Of a DNA stretch of 64,000 nucleotides, positions 8,011-15,723 are shown one piece after another (position 1 is the stretch's first letter; every line of letters starts with the position of its first letter). The DNA is from GCA-2686295 sp964402995. GTDB taxonomy: Archaea; Nanobdellota; Nanobdellia; Woesearchaeales; GCA-2686295. The notes under the pieces were generated by a model. It was not told the DNA's origin. It did not search any database and saw only the letters and a list, made by a program, of their open reading frames with translations. The DNA is taken from positions 1 to 64,000 of the forward strand of contig CAYOEA010000010.1 in the NCBI GenBank assembly GCA_964402995.1. The letters are read 5' to 3'. The position numbers and the translations under genes are program-made.

Positions 8011-9457
8011 AAACCCAAATTTTAGACCAATAATTACTTGCATCACTCCATTCTAAACTTAAATTATTATTTATGTATTCGCGAACTTCAGGATTTATTC
8101 TGTTCATTCCTAATTGATCAATAACTAAGTAATAAGATGAATTTATCGAAGTTATATTATTAAGATTAATAATTGCAGGAGATCCTGTATAAACATCTGA
8201 AGTATAATTTATTGGTTTACCTGTTAAACTATATCTTAACCAAAAATCAGGGTTCTTATAATAAAGAATTGCAGGAACTGTATTTGCTGCAATTAAAGTA
8301 CTATTATTAGAATCGTTCTCAAGAATAAACTCGTAAGCGCCCTTAAAATTTGGTTGTGGAGTTTCACGTTCTAAAAAAACAGTTTTCTCAGGGATTAACA
8401 CAAATCCACTAGAAAAAATAGTTAAGAAAATAATTCCTAATAATATTATTTGTAAAATAAGATTAAATCTTTTAGTTTTTAATTCTAATATTCTATCAAT
8501 TATAACTGATGTGAACAATGTTAAAACAGGAAATAAAAGAAATAAATATCTAAACTGAATTAAGTAAACATAATTAGTGATGAAAATATAAGGAATAATA
8601 AATGCTAAAGTGATAAATAATGTTTTTTTATAATTTTGTAAGGATAAAAAGAATCCAATTATTCCAAGATAAAAAAGCATTCTATAATCAGATTTTAAGA
8701 ATAAAAAATATTTAGTAGCATAATTTAATCCATTAGGATTAAGTTTCAAGAATAGATTTGCACTAATAAATAATAAGAAAGCTAAAAGTCCAAATGTGAT
8801 AATTGATAAAAGAATTTTAGATGTCTTAGAAATATTTTTCTCAACTAATAATTGTTTTATTCTTGAAATAAACTTTTTCCTTTCAAAAATTAAATAGAAT
8901 AAAAACATAATAATAAAAATTCCAATTAATGAATAACCAAATGGATGTGTTAATATTGTAATATAACTTGAAACTAAAAAAAGTAAAGCATACTTAAAAT
9001 TAGGTTTATCAAATAATCTTTTCATAAATAATAAAGATAAAAAGAAGAAGAATTGAAGTTGTTGATAAGAACGAATTTGTCTACTCCAGCCAATTTCCCA
9101 AATAGAAAATGCAATTATTATTGCTGCAAACAAACCAATTCTATTAGAACCAAAGAATTCTTTTCCAAGAATAAATGCGAGATAAATCATTAACAAACCA
9201 AAAATAACACTATAAAACCTAAGAACTACATCACTAAATCCAAATGTAATAGCAAAGGCTGCTAAAGGATAATGAAAAGCACTATATGAATTATATTCAC
9301 GACCTGAATCCATAAGAGGAATTCCTTTTTCAATTATATTTTTAGTAGCATAAGAACTAAAACCTTCATCAATCCAAATAGATTGATCTCCAAGACCGTA
9401 AACTCTAAGAACTAATGCAAGCAATAAAATGATTATTAGAATATTTCTGATTTTCAT
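7997..9457 (-). CDS. GT-C membrane glycosyltransferase (family 39/ArnT-like)
   Basis: A 486-residue polytopic protein with about ten predicted membrane helices, beginning with NILIIILLLALVLRV. The first external loop has IWIDEGFSSY, the acidic pair expected of GT-C enzymes (DE at about residues 31-32), and WSRQIRSYQ in the second loop is also typical of the PMT_2 group. The C-terminal 120 residues form an extracellular soluble domain. It probably uses a polyprenyl-phosphate sugar, such as that made by the GT2 gene at 5783-6763, to glycosylate a surface acceptor. A relic copy of its 5' end lies at 13071-13159. Confidence 0.85.
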   Translation of the reverse strand: MKIRNILIIILLLALVLRVYGLGDQSIWIDEGFSSYATKNIIEKGIPLMDSGREYNSYSAFHYPLAAFAITFGFSDVVLRFYSVIFGLLMIYLAFILGKEFFGSNRIGLFAAIIIAFSIWEIGWSRQIRSYQQLQFFFFLSLLFMKRLFDKPNFKYALLFLVSSYITILTHPFGYSLIGIFIIMFLFYLIFERKKFISRIKQLLVEKNISKTSKILLSIITFGLLAFLLFISANLFLKLNPNGLNYATKYFLFLKSDYRMLFYLGIIGFFLSLQNYKKTLFITLAFIIPYIFITNYVYLIQFRYLFLLFPVLTLFTSVIIDRILELKTKRFNLILQIILLGIIFLTIFSSGFVLIPEKTVFLERETPQPNFKGAYEFILENDSNNSTLIAANTVPAILYYKNPDFWLRYSLTGKPINYTSDVYTGSPAIINLNNITSINSSYYLVIDQLGMNRINPEVREYINNNLSLEWSDASNYWSKIWVFKNT

Positions 9458-9488
9458 TTATGATAGTTAATTATGGTAGTTATTTAAA

Positions 9489-10397
9489 TCAATTTCTATG
9501 AAAATACTTTGTTTGATTATTTTTAGCTATAGTTGCGCCTGTTTGTTGAATGATTTCAAAAGTTTTTTTACCTTCTTTTTTTCCAAACTGATTCATAACT
9601 TCTTGATATACGCAACCCATTGCATATCGACTCATGACTCTTCCATTTGAATTAGCCCATAATAAAAACTCATTAACTTTCTTAGGTTCAAAATCAACAC
9701 TATGAAGCTCTTTCTTAAATTGACTATTTTCTTCAAAACGTTTTTTAGCTTTATATGACATTTCATCAATTTTAACTAGAAAGTCATTATCAGTTCCTCT
9801 AAGACCTAATGTATTAACATAAGTTATGCCTAATGGAATTATTGAATCAATAGAATCAACAAGATAGCCAATCTCAGGTCTTAATCTATTAACGATTGTT
9901 TTGTAAACATCTAAAACTCTTTCACCATTAACTATATCAGAATCTTCATCAACATTAGGAAATCCACTAAAACCTGATATTTGGTTGAATTGATTTTTTT
10001 TAGTTCCAAATAAAAGCTTATTATCTTTAGTTAATAAGTGAACGTGAGTACTAATTGAAAGAAGTTTATTTTTATTTAGTTCGTCAACTAAATGATAAAG
10101 ATTTTTATCTCTATTAAATGCGTAAGTATAATTGAATCCTCTCACATCAGTATTCATAGTTATAGTTCCATTATCTTCAACTACTGGTTCTTTAAGAAAT
10201 AAAATAGGATTGTTAGTTACGTTTTTACCATTCTTTGATGCATTAGTTAAAGAATCTGCGACTTTTTGTTCTAATTCAGCAGGTAATTCAGGAGTATTAT
10301 CTGATATTTTAACTTGAAATTTATTTTGAGAACTTTCAGAACTAAGATTAATATTTTCAGGAACGGAATACCATATTTGAATATTTGATGAATTCAT
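9489..10397 (-). CDS. Uncharacterised protein with a degenerate Nudix-like core
   Basis: A 302-residue soluble protein without a signal peptide. The middle region (STHVHLLTKDNKLLFGTKK, then SGFSGFPNVDEDS and a helix containing YKTIVNRLRPEIG) has the strand-glycine-helix order of Nudix hydrolases, but the canonical GX5EX7REUXEEXGU glutamates are absent, so it may bind rather than cleave a nucleotide derivative. The C-terminal 100 residues are helical and basic. It lies 43 bp after the sugar dehydrogenase and 31 bp before the GT-C gene on the same strand, so it may serve the same pathway. The Nudix relation is a weak inference. Confidence 0.5.
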   Translation of the reverse strand: MNSSNIQIWYSVPENINLSSESSQNKFQVKISDNTPELPAELEQKVADSLTNASKNGKNVTNNPILFLKEPVVEDNGTITMNTDVRGFNYTYAFNRDKNLYHLVDELNKNKLLSISTHVHLLTKDNKLLFGTKKNQFNQISGFSGFPNVDEDSDIVNGERVLDVYKTIVNRLRPEIGYLVDSIDSIIPLGITYVNTLGLRGTDNDFLVKIDEMSYKAKKRFEENSQFKKELHSVDFEPKKVNEFLLWANSNGRVMSRYAMGCVYQEVMNQFGKKEGKKTFEIIQQTGATIAKNNQTKYFHRN

Positions 10398-10440
10398 ATA
10401 AAAGAGAATCTAAAGTGATTTAAAAAGATATACTGAATAA

Positions 10441-11658
10441 TTATCTTTTACCTATTCCTCTATATCTCTTAACTTTGCTTTTATCTAAGAAGTTTTTACC
10501 ATCAATTACAACTTCCACTTTAGAATAATCATAATCTTTGAATTCTGTATGATTTGTACATACTATGATTGCATCGCATGAAAGTACTTCTTCTTTTGTA
10601 GAATTACTTTTTCCTAAAACAAAAGGATCATATATTTTTAATTTTGCGCCTTTTGTTTCTAAAATTTTAATTATTTCAAAGCTTGGACTTTCTCTTAAGT
10701 CAGAAACATTTCCTTTATATGATAATCCTAAGATTCCAATTGAAGTTCCTTTGATTGATTTTTCAATCTCATTTAATTCTTCCATTAATATTTTAACAGT
10801 GTATTCTGGCATGGAATTATTAATTTCACGAGCAAGTGCTAAGAATGAATGTGTAAAGCCAAATTCTTTTGCTCTTTCAATTAAATAATAGGGATCAACC
10901 GGAATACAATGTCCGCCAACTCCACACGATGGATAGTGCGGCATGAATGCAAATGGTTTAGTTGCTGCGCCATTTATTACTTCAACAACATCAATTCCTA
11001 ATTTGTCGAAACTTTGTGCTAATTCATTTACGAATGCAATATTTATATCTCTAAATGAGTTTTCAACAATTTTTACTGCTTCTGCAGATTTAATTGAACT
11101 CATTTTTCTAATATCTGATGTTAAAATTGAATCATAAAACTTGTAAGCTTTTTCTAAACCTTCAGCAGTTGTGGATCCTAAAACTCTTGGAAGATTCTCA
11201 ACATTCCATTTTTTATCGCCAGGGTTAATTCTTTCAGGACAATGAGCTAAGAAATATTCAGAACCATCAGTAAATTTCTCGTCGAGAATAGGTTTAACAA
11301 TTTCTTCGCTAACTCCTGGGTTAATAGTTGATTCAAGAACAATTAATGCTCCAGTTTTCATATTATCACGAACAGTTGTGACTGCGGATTTTACAGGGTT
11401 TAGATTTGGCACGTGTTTTGCGTCAACAGGGGTTGGAACACAAATACAAAAAACATCTACGTCAGAAATATCGGAAGAATCAGTTGTAGCTTTTACTCCA
11501 GTTATATCTTTTACATCTGCAATAGTGCTTATTCCTTGATTGATTTTATCAACATTAGCTTGATTAATATCAAGGCCAATAACTTCATGACCTTTTCTAG
11601 CACAAAGTGCTGCAAGTGGTAAACCAACATATCCTAATCCTACAATGCATATTTTCAT
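10441..11658 (-). CDS. UDP-N-acetyl-hexosamine 6-dehydrogenase (WecC/WbpA/TviB type)
   Basis: A 405-residue member of the UDP-glucose/GDP-mannose dehydrogenase family. It has NAD-binding GLGYVGLP at residues 7-14, CVPTP at 73-77, LESTINPGV near 109-116, and catalytic Cys251 in GGHCIPVDPYYL. A C-terminal UDP-binding domain follows with LSYKGNVSDLRESPS. It performs two successive NAD-dependent oxidations of a UDP-HexNAc to the uronic acid, so it supplies an acidic sugar to the glycan. The HCIPVDPYYL form favours UDP-ManNAc or UDP-GlcNAc over UDP-Glc. It is followed by the Nudix-like gene on the same strand. Confidence 0.9.
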   Translation of the reverse strand: MKICIVGLGYVGLPLAALCARKGHEVIGLDINQANVDKINQGISTIADVKDITGVKATTDSSDISDVDVFCICVPTPVDAKHVPNLNPVKSAVTTVRDNMKTGALIVLESTINPGVSEEIVKPILDEKFTDGSEYFLAHCPERINPGDKKWNVENLPRVLGSTTAEGLEKAYKFYDSILTSDIRKMSSIKSAEAVKIVENSFRDINIAFVNELAQSFDKLGIDVVEVINGAATKPFAFMPHYPSCGVGGHCIPVDPYYLIERAKEFGFTHSFLALAREINNSMPEYTVKILMEELNEIEKSIKGTSIGILGLSYKGNVSDLRESPSFEIIKILETKGAKLKIYDPFVLGKSNSTKEEVLSCDAIIVCTNHTEFKDYDYSKVEVVIDGKNFLDKSKVKRYRGIGKR

Positions 11659-11744
11659 AATTAAACCCCTAAGTAAAAAGACTCGTTAAATATTTTATAA
11701 ATCTTTCTCTAGAATGTTAATTATTTCTAGATTAATGATTATCT

Positions 11745-11798
11745 TCATTCCTCAACTCCTAAATACTCTTCCAAAGCATCTTTCCAGTTTCTCAAGTC
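11745..11798 (-). pseudogene. Relic of the 3' end of an rmlD-like gene
   Basis: These 54 bases closely match 13234-13287. Read on the minus strand they encode the last 17 residues and stop of the RmlD-like protein (DLRNWKDALEEYLGVEE). No upstream part of the gene remains, because the HEPN gene begins at once. The fragment and the intact gene end flank the MNT-HEPN module as direct repeats. Confidence 0.8.
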
Positions 11799-11815
11799 GG
11801 TCTATTTTAATTAAA

Positions 11816-12298
11816 TTACTTGCTAAGAATTTTTATTGTTTCTTTTTGCACTTTTATAATCATTTCTTTTACTCGTTCTAATTGTTTTAAGTCAATGCTT
11901 GTTTCAATTCCATATGTTGATAACTCTCTATTCATTCTTATGGTTGGATTAATAATGTTTTTCTCTGTTTCTATCGTGTCAAATTCTAAGACTAAGCTTG
12001 TTTCAAGATCCAGTTTTTTCTCTTTGATTAGATTTAGCACAACAGTTGTTGTGCAAGATTGATTTCTTGATTCATAACCATGTTTTGAAAGTATTGCAAG
12101 AAAGCAATGATAAATTGAATAAAATCCTATATTTAATGCCCAGTCTAGAATGTTTTGTTTTTCGAGTATTTGTACAACTTTAAAATTATATTTTGATTTC
12201 TCTAAGTGTTTATTTGCAAGGTTTATATCTGGTTTTATCTTGATTAATCTTTTCTTATCTTTTAGACACCATCTTAGTTGATTATTTATTCTTGACAT
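11816..12298 (-). CDS. HEPN-domain protein of an MNT-HEPN module
   Basis: A 160-residue, mostly helical protein of the UPF0332/HEPN type. The core WALNIGFYSIYHCFLAIL and GYESRNQSCTT matches the family pattern in which SRNHxC is usual; here the histidine is replaced by glutamine, so the RNase-type motif of HEPN toxins may be changed. HEPN proteins paired with minimal nucleotidyltransferases form toxin-antitoxin modules in which the nucleotidyltransferase AMPylates and silences the HEPN RNase. Its start overlaps the nucleotidyltransferase gene by 13 nt, so the pair is coupled. The pair is flanked by duplicated fragments of rmlD. Confidence 0.75.
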   Translation of the reverse strand: MSRINNQLRWCLKDKKRLIKIKPDINLANKHLEKSKYNFKVVQILEKQNILDWALNIGFYSIYHCFLAILSKHGYESRNQSCTTTVVLNLIKEKKLDLETSLVLEFDTIETEKNIINPTIRMNRELSTYGIETSIDLKQLERVKEMIIKVQKETIKILSK

Positions 12299-12894
12299 TT
12301 TTTAATCATTTCAACATATTTTTCTGCATTATAAAAGATTAGATTCTTGCTTAATATTTCATAGAATATTTTATCATTTTTATTAAGTAAAATATCTTCT
12401 TTTGTGATATCAACATACCGTATTTTATGTTCGATTAATTGAGAATCTCTAATCTCATTTTTTATTTTATTTACTTGTGTTATTTGTTTTTTATTATAGA
12501 CTAATAATACATCTATATCATTAAATTTTTTACTTTTTACTGATGAGCCAAAAATAAGTCCTAAGTCAATATTATCATTAAACTTTCTTAAATTATGTGC
12601 GATGATATTAAGCCACTCAGGAAATTTTTCTCCTTCTAATGATAATAAATATTCTATAAATTTTATCGCCATTTTATTCTCATAGTTAAATGAGAAAAAA
12701 ATTCCATTTCCAATTTCTTCTTTTTTTAGAATAATTTTTTCTACTAGTTGATTGCTTAGTTTATTTGCGTGTGCATGGTTTATTTCAAGTAATCGTCCTA
12801 ATTGTCTAGGATTAAATCTATCTTTAAAATGTTTAAATAAATATTTTGCAATTTTTAGTTCGATTTTTGTGAATTGTATGTTTTTAGCATCCAT
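12286..12894 (-). CDS. MNT-type nucleotidyltransferase with N-terminal winged helix
   Basis: With the ATG at 12894 the protein has 202 residues: an N-terminal winged helix (about 8-65, ELKIAKYLF...RLLEINHAHANKLSNQL), then a minimal nucleotidyltransferase domain with IFGSS at 114-118 and the metal-binding D126 and D128 (FNDIDVLL). I preferred this start over the ATG at 12978 because a TATA-like TTTAAATATA lies about 28 bp upstream of it and the helix-turn-helix begins directly after. It is the antitoxin-like partner of the HEPN gene and probably represses its own operon through the direct repeats at 12874-12911. Confidence 0.78.
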   Translation of the reverse strand: MDAKNIQFTKIELKIAKYLFKHFKDRFNPRQLGRLLEINHAHANKLSNQLVEKIILKKEEIGNGIFFSFNYENKMAIKFIEYLLSLEGEKFPEWLNIIAHNLRKFNDNIDLGLIFGSSVKSKKFNDIDVLLVYNKKQITQVNKIKNEIRDSQLIEHKIRYVDITKEDILLNKNDKIFYEILSKNLIFYNAEKYVEMIKKCQE

Positions 12895-12911
12895 TTGTAT
12901 GTTTATAGCAT
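12874..12911. promoter_or_regulatory. Direct-repeat operator candidate at the MNT-HEPN promoter
   Basis: TTGTATGTTTTTAGCAT (12874-12890) and TTGTATGTTTATAGCAT (12895-12911) differ at one base and are 21 bp apart, two turns of the helix. They straddle the chosen ATG at 12894 and lie just downstream of the TATA-like element at 12918-12926. Each also contains a weak GTATG/CATAC inverted repeat. A dimeric winged-helix protein, such as the MNT encoded here, is the natural candidate to bind them. Confidence 0.55.
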
Positions 12912-13070
12912 ACGATATATTTAAATCTTTTGGTTTATTATTACATTGTTTCAGTTCAGCTAAATAAACTTCTGTCATGAGTTAAAATTAGAATAATTCT
13001 TTAATAAGTTCTCTTAAATATAAACCGAAAAATTTTCGAGAAAATACTTCAAGCTAAACCTTTTTAAGTT

Positions 13071-13159
13071 AAATTCTAAGAACTAATGCAAGCAATAAAA
13101 TGATTATTAGAATATGTTTAATTTTCATTTAAGATAGTTAATTATTCTATTTATTTAAA
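13071..13159 (-). pseudogene. Relic of the 5' end and leader of the GT-C glycosyltransferase
   Basis: This stretch aligns without gaps to 9401-9489, which is the first 19 codons and upstream leader of the GT-C gene. About nine in ten bases agree. On the minus strand the copy still opens with ATG at 13127 but stops after 19 codons (ending LALVLRI). It lies between the rmlD-like gene and the MNT-HEPN module, marking a recombination junction. Confidence 0.85.
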
Positions 13160-13233
13160 AATATATGTTTGAATAATTAATTAAAGTGAAAGTAACTATT
13201 TCTAAAGATTTCTTTTACTTTAGAAACGTCCAT

Positions 13234-14151
13234 TCATTCCTCAACTCCTAAATACTCTTCCAGCGCATCTTTCCAACTTCTCAACAGATCTCTTTTATTA
13301 TTATTCAATATGCCGCTTCTTAGTCTTCTTGCAGCTTGTGGATAATCTTCCTTTGTGCAAGCGACTACATTACAATCTGAATTAATTAATCTTTTAATTT
13401 TAAGTGCGAATCCGTACCTAGTTACTGATCCTGTGTTCGTTAAATGATATTTTCCAAATGGTTGTTTTAGAATATTAACTATTGCGACTGATAAATCACT
13501 TGTGAATGTTGGATTGCCACATTGATCATTTACCACTCTAATTTCTTCTTTTTCATTCATTAGTTTTTTCATCGTTTCTACAAAATTTCGGCCATTTTTC
13601 CCAACTAGCCATGATGTTCTTATAATATAATAATAATTCATGCCTCCAGTAATTATGTCTTCAGCTTTAGCTTTAGTGTAACCATAATAGTTAATTGGAT
13701 GTTTTTTACTATCTTCATCATAAGATTGATTTTCTCCATCAAAAACCTGATCGCTGCTAATTTGAACTAAAGATATTTTCAATTCTTTTGCAAGCCTTAC
13801 CAGATTCTCCACTCCTTCTACATTGATTTTCTTACATAAGTCTTTATCTTCTTTTTCTGCTTTATCAACGTGGGTATATTCAGCACAATTAATTATGTGC
13901 GACGGTTTAAAATCTAAGATTTTTTTCGGAACATTCAAAGGTTTTTCCTTTGATGCATCAGAAAGGTTTTTTTTCTGAGCTTCAGAATCTTTTGATTCTG
14001 TCGCATCAACAGCTTTACTGTTGTTTGTTTCTTTTTTAGTAATATCAAATTCTTCTGCATCAATTGCTAGAAATTCAATCTTTTGTTTAGTTAATTCTTT
14101 AATAAGGTCTGTTCCAAGCATACCTTCACTATCAGTTATTAGAATTTTCAT
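13234..14151 (-). CDS. rfbD: dTDP-4-dehydrorhamnose reductase-like protein (RmlD/RfbD) with a repeat insert
   Basis: A 305-residue short-chain dehydrogenase of the RmlD group. It opens MKILITDSEGMLG (degenerate GxxGxxG loop), has INCAEYTHVDKAE, QISSDQVFDG, the catalytic YGYTKAKAE (Y-x3-K) and RTSWLVGKNGRNFV, all family hallmarks. It reduces dTDP-4-keto-rhamnose or a related 4-keto sugar. Residues 43-74 are an insert absent from usual RmlD proteins: four degenerate 8-residue units (NNSKAVDA, TESKDSEA, QKKNLSDA, SKEKPLNV) placed between the second strand and the FKPSHIINCA strand, probably a surface loop. No rmlA, rmlB or rmlC is near, so the exact substrate is uncertain. Confidence 0.85.
   Translation of the reverse strand: MKILITDSEGMLGTDLIKELTKQKIEFLAIDAEEFDITKKETNNSKAVDATESKDSEAQKKNLSDASKEKPLNVPKKILDFKPSHIINCAEYTHVDKAEKEDKDLCKKINVEGVENLVRLAKELKISLVQISSDQVFDGENQSYDEDSKKHPINYYGYTKAKAEDIITGGMNYYYIIRTSWLVGKNGRNFVETMKKLMNEKEEIRVVNDQCGNPTFTSDLSVAIVNILKQPFGKYHLTNTGSVTRYGFALKIKRLINSDCNVVACTKEDYPQAARRLRSGILNNNKRDLLRSWKDALEEYLGVEE
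13936..14023. repeat. In-frame array of four hairpins inside the rmlD-like gene
   Basis: Four inverted repeats occur at regular 23-24 bp steps: CAAAGG-5-CCTTTG (13936-13952), CAGAAA-7-TTTCTG (13959-13977), CAGAATC-4-GATTCTG (13983-14000) and CAACAG-5-CTGTTG (14007-14023). The arm sequences differ between units but are complementary within each, while the linkers are similar (ATGCAT, AGCTT, TCGCAT). Every arm begins CA and ends TG. The array translates as four 8-residue units and preserves the reading frame. Covarying arms imply that the folded form, in DNA or RNA, is what is maintained. Confidence 0.9.
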
Positions 14152-14241
14152 GTTTATACCTTTAATATTTGAAAGTCATTTTATATTCTTTTTAAATGTA
14201 ATTTTTATTTTATAAATCTTTCATATTTATGAATATTTATC

Positions 14242-14278
14242 GTAACATTTTTATAACAGTTGTTATATTATTATAACA
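14242..14278. promoter_or_regulatory. Operator candidate upstream of the second MNT gene
   Basis: ATAACA-GT-TGTTAT (14253-14266) is an inverted repeat with a 2-nt centre. Further half-sites are GTAACA at 14242-14247 and ATAACA at 14273-14278, the latter touching the ATG at 14279. The encoded protein has an N-terminal winged helix, so autorepression is likely. Confidence 0.55.
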
Positions 14279-14800
14279 ATGTCAAATTATGAATTAATAT
14301 TAGATGTATTTTTTAAAAAACCATTAGAAGAATTTGGTTTAAGAGAATTATCTAGGATAACAAAAGTTTCACCACTTTCATTAAAGAATTATTTAAAACA
14401 AATGCAAGAAAGTGATTTAATAAAAATAAGATTTCATAAATCAACAAAACATCCAATATATTTAGCAAATTATAATTCTGAAGATTTTAAATTAAGAAAG
14501 AAATTAAGAACAATATTATTAATGAATGATATGGGATTAATTAAAGAATTAAATGATTTAATTTCTCCACGAACCATAATTCTATTTGGTTCTGCAAGTA
14601 GAGGAGAAGATAATGAGCATAGCGATATTGATTTATTTATTCAATCAGAACAAAAAGAAATAAAGTTAAAAAACTATGAAATTAAATTAAATAGGAAAAT
14701 TAATTTATTTTTTCAGAAATCTTTCGAGAAATTAAGCGATGAACTTAAGAACAATATACTCAATGGAATAATAGTATCAGGTTATTTCAAGGTGTATTAA
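14279..14800 (+). CDS. MNT-type nucleotidyltransferase with N-terminal winged helix
   Basis: A 173-residue protein. Residues 3-60 form a winged helix (LRELSRITKVSPLSLKNYL), and residues 95-150 the nucleotidyltransferase core with IILFGSASRGE (GS at 104-105) and the metal-binding D116 and D118 (HSDIDLFI). It is the antitoxin-like half of an MNT-HEPN module and is followed 2 nt later by a HEPN gene that is truncated. It faces away from the rmlD-like gene and has its own operator-like repeats. It is not a close copy of the first MNT (12286-12894). Confidence 0.8.
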   Translation: MSNYELILDVFFKKPLEEFGLRELSRITKVSPLSLKNYLKQMQESDLIKIRFHKSTKHPIYLANYNSEDFKLRKKLRTILLMNDMGLIKELNDLISPRTIILFGSASRGEDNEHSDIDLFIQSEQKEIKLKNYEIKLNRKINLFFQKSFEKLSDELKNNILNGIIVSGYFKVY

Positions 14801-14802
14801 TA

Positions 14803-15081
14803 TTGTTAATAAAAATAAGTCCAGATTATGAAAGAATAAAATCGATTTCTAAGATGATTGATCATACAAAATTATTTATTCAATCAATTAATAAAGATAA
14901 ATTTGTTTCAATAATTGTTCGAGAATATCATGAACTTTTAAGAGAACAAATTTCTATTATTTTATTATTAAAAGGATATAAAACATTTGGAGAAGGTGCA
15001 CACTTTGAACAAATAAGTTTTCTAAAAGAACATTTTACCCAAATCAAAAACCTCCACCTAAAGGAAGAGGTTTGTTGGTGA
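14803..15081 (+). pseudogene. Truncated HEPN-domain gene
   Basis: Starting at a TTG directly after the MNT stop, this frame encodes 92 residues. The first 80 look like a HEPN protein (ISPDYERIKSISKMIDHTK, then VSIIVREYHELLREQISIILLLKGYK), but the usual second half, with the conserved Rx4-6H region, is missing. The last dozen residues (KNLHLKEEVCW) are encoded by the hairpin at 15048-15073, which appears to be inserted DNA. The toxin half of this module is therefore probably inactive. Confidence 0.65.
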
Positions 15082-15121
15082 GAAAGTTATTCAATTCGGC
15101 TTAAAAGCCGAGGTATTGAAC
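15048..15121. repeat. Two adjacent hairpins, possible IS200/IS605-type end
   Basis: The first hairpin pairs AAACCTC (15048-15054) with GAGGTTT (15067-15073), with an inner CCT/AGG. The second pairs TCGGCTT (15096-15102) with AAGCCGA (15105-15111) and continues outward, after a 3-nt bulge, as GTT-CAAT with ATTG-AAC (15086-15121). Structured, palindromic ends with a CCTCCACCTAAAGG core are typical of IS200/IS605 elements and their TnpB guide RNAs. No tnpA or tnpB is present, so this could be a solo end. It interrupts the HEPN gene. Confidence 0.4.
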
Positions 15122-15288
15122 CAACTTTATCAATAAAACAATCAGAAATAAATTTAATTTTTTAATAAAAGAAATTCAGCTTAAAGGTTTTTAATAATCA
15201 ATTCATTGAATAAATCTTCTTATTCGTAATCTTTTCGTTTATTCTTTTGTTTGTAAATTTAATCATCATCATGATATTTATCAATGAT

Positions 15289-15666
15289 TTAACTTTTTTT
15301 ATATTTGAATTTTTTCTCATAATGTTTATGATTCATTAAATCAATTATTAAAGAAATAATTTCTATTTCATTAGCTTTTATCGTATAGATCATTCTCCAA
15401 GCTCCAGAAAGATTTATTTTCCATAAATTATTAATGTCAAAATCATCAAGGTATTTTTTTGGAATTTTATTTTTTGGAATGTGAATTCCGTATCCTGGAT
15501 TGTCTTTTAATATTCTAATTTTTTGTTTAATTGAATTAAGTAATGTTTGATTATTACTGCTTATAATTCCTTTTTTAATTTCATAATTCACTAATTTATT
15601 CAAATCATCAAATTCTATTTTAGCATTTCCAGTGATAATTACTTTAGTAGTTTTATTTTTAACCAT
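15289..15666 (-). CDS. RelE/ParE-superfamily toxin
   Basis: A 125-residue basic protein. It has the RelE order of two N-terminal helices (DDLNKLVNYEIKKGI...LLNSIKQKIRIL), then PGYGIHIPKNKIPKKY, LWKINLSGAWRMIYT and a final helix with MNHKHYEKKF. The strand LSGAWRMIYTI and the C-terminal HKHYEKKF are as in archaeal RelE-like proteins that inhibit translation by mRNA cleavage. It lies 57 bp after a small gene on the same strand that is a plausible antitoxin. The insertion around IPKKYLDDFDINN lengthens it relative to E. coli RelE (95 residues). Confidence 0.75.
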   Translation of the reverse strand: MVKNKTTKVIITGNAKIEFDDLNKLVNYEIKKGIISSNNQTLLNSIKQKIRILKDNPGYGIHIPKNKIPKKYLDDFDINNLWKINLSGAWRMIYTIKANEIEIISLIIDLMNHKHYEKKFKYKKS

Positions 15667-15723
15667 AATTATTTAATAAATTAGTGTTTAATAAGAATTA
15701 CTTCTTTAAAATCGAAAAATTTA

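Noticed and set aside
10565..10888. A plus-strand protein antisense to the UDP-sugar dehydrogenase.
   Set aside because: The minus-strand gene is a full, well-conserved enzyme over the same bases; the antisense frame has no recognisable domain and is a shadow.
12042..12059. GCACAACAGTTGTTGTGC as an operator or mobile repeat within the HEPN gene.
   Set aside because: It is a single perfect inverted repeat inside codons for the conserved CTTTVV part of the protein, with no second copy, so chance is a sufficient explanation.
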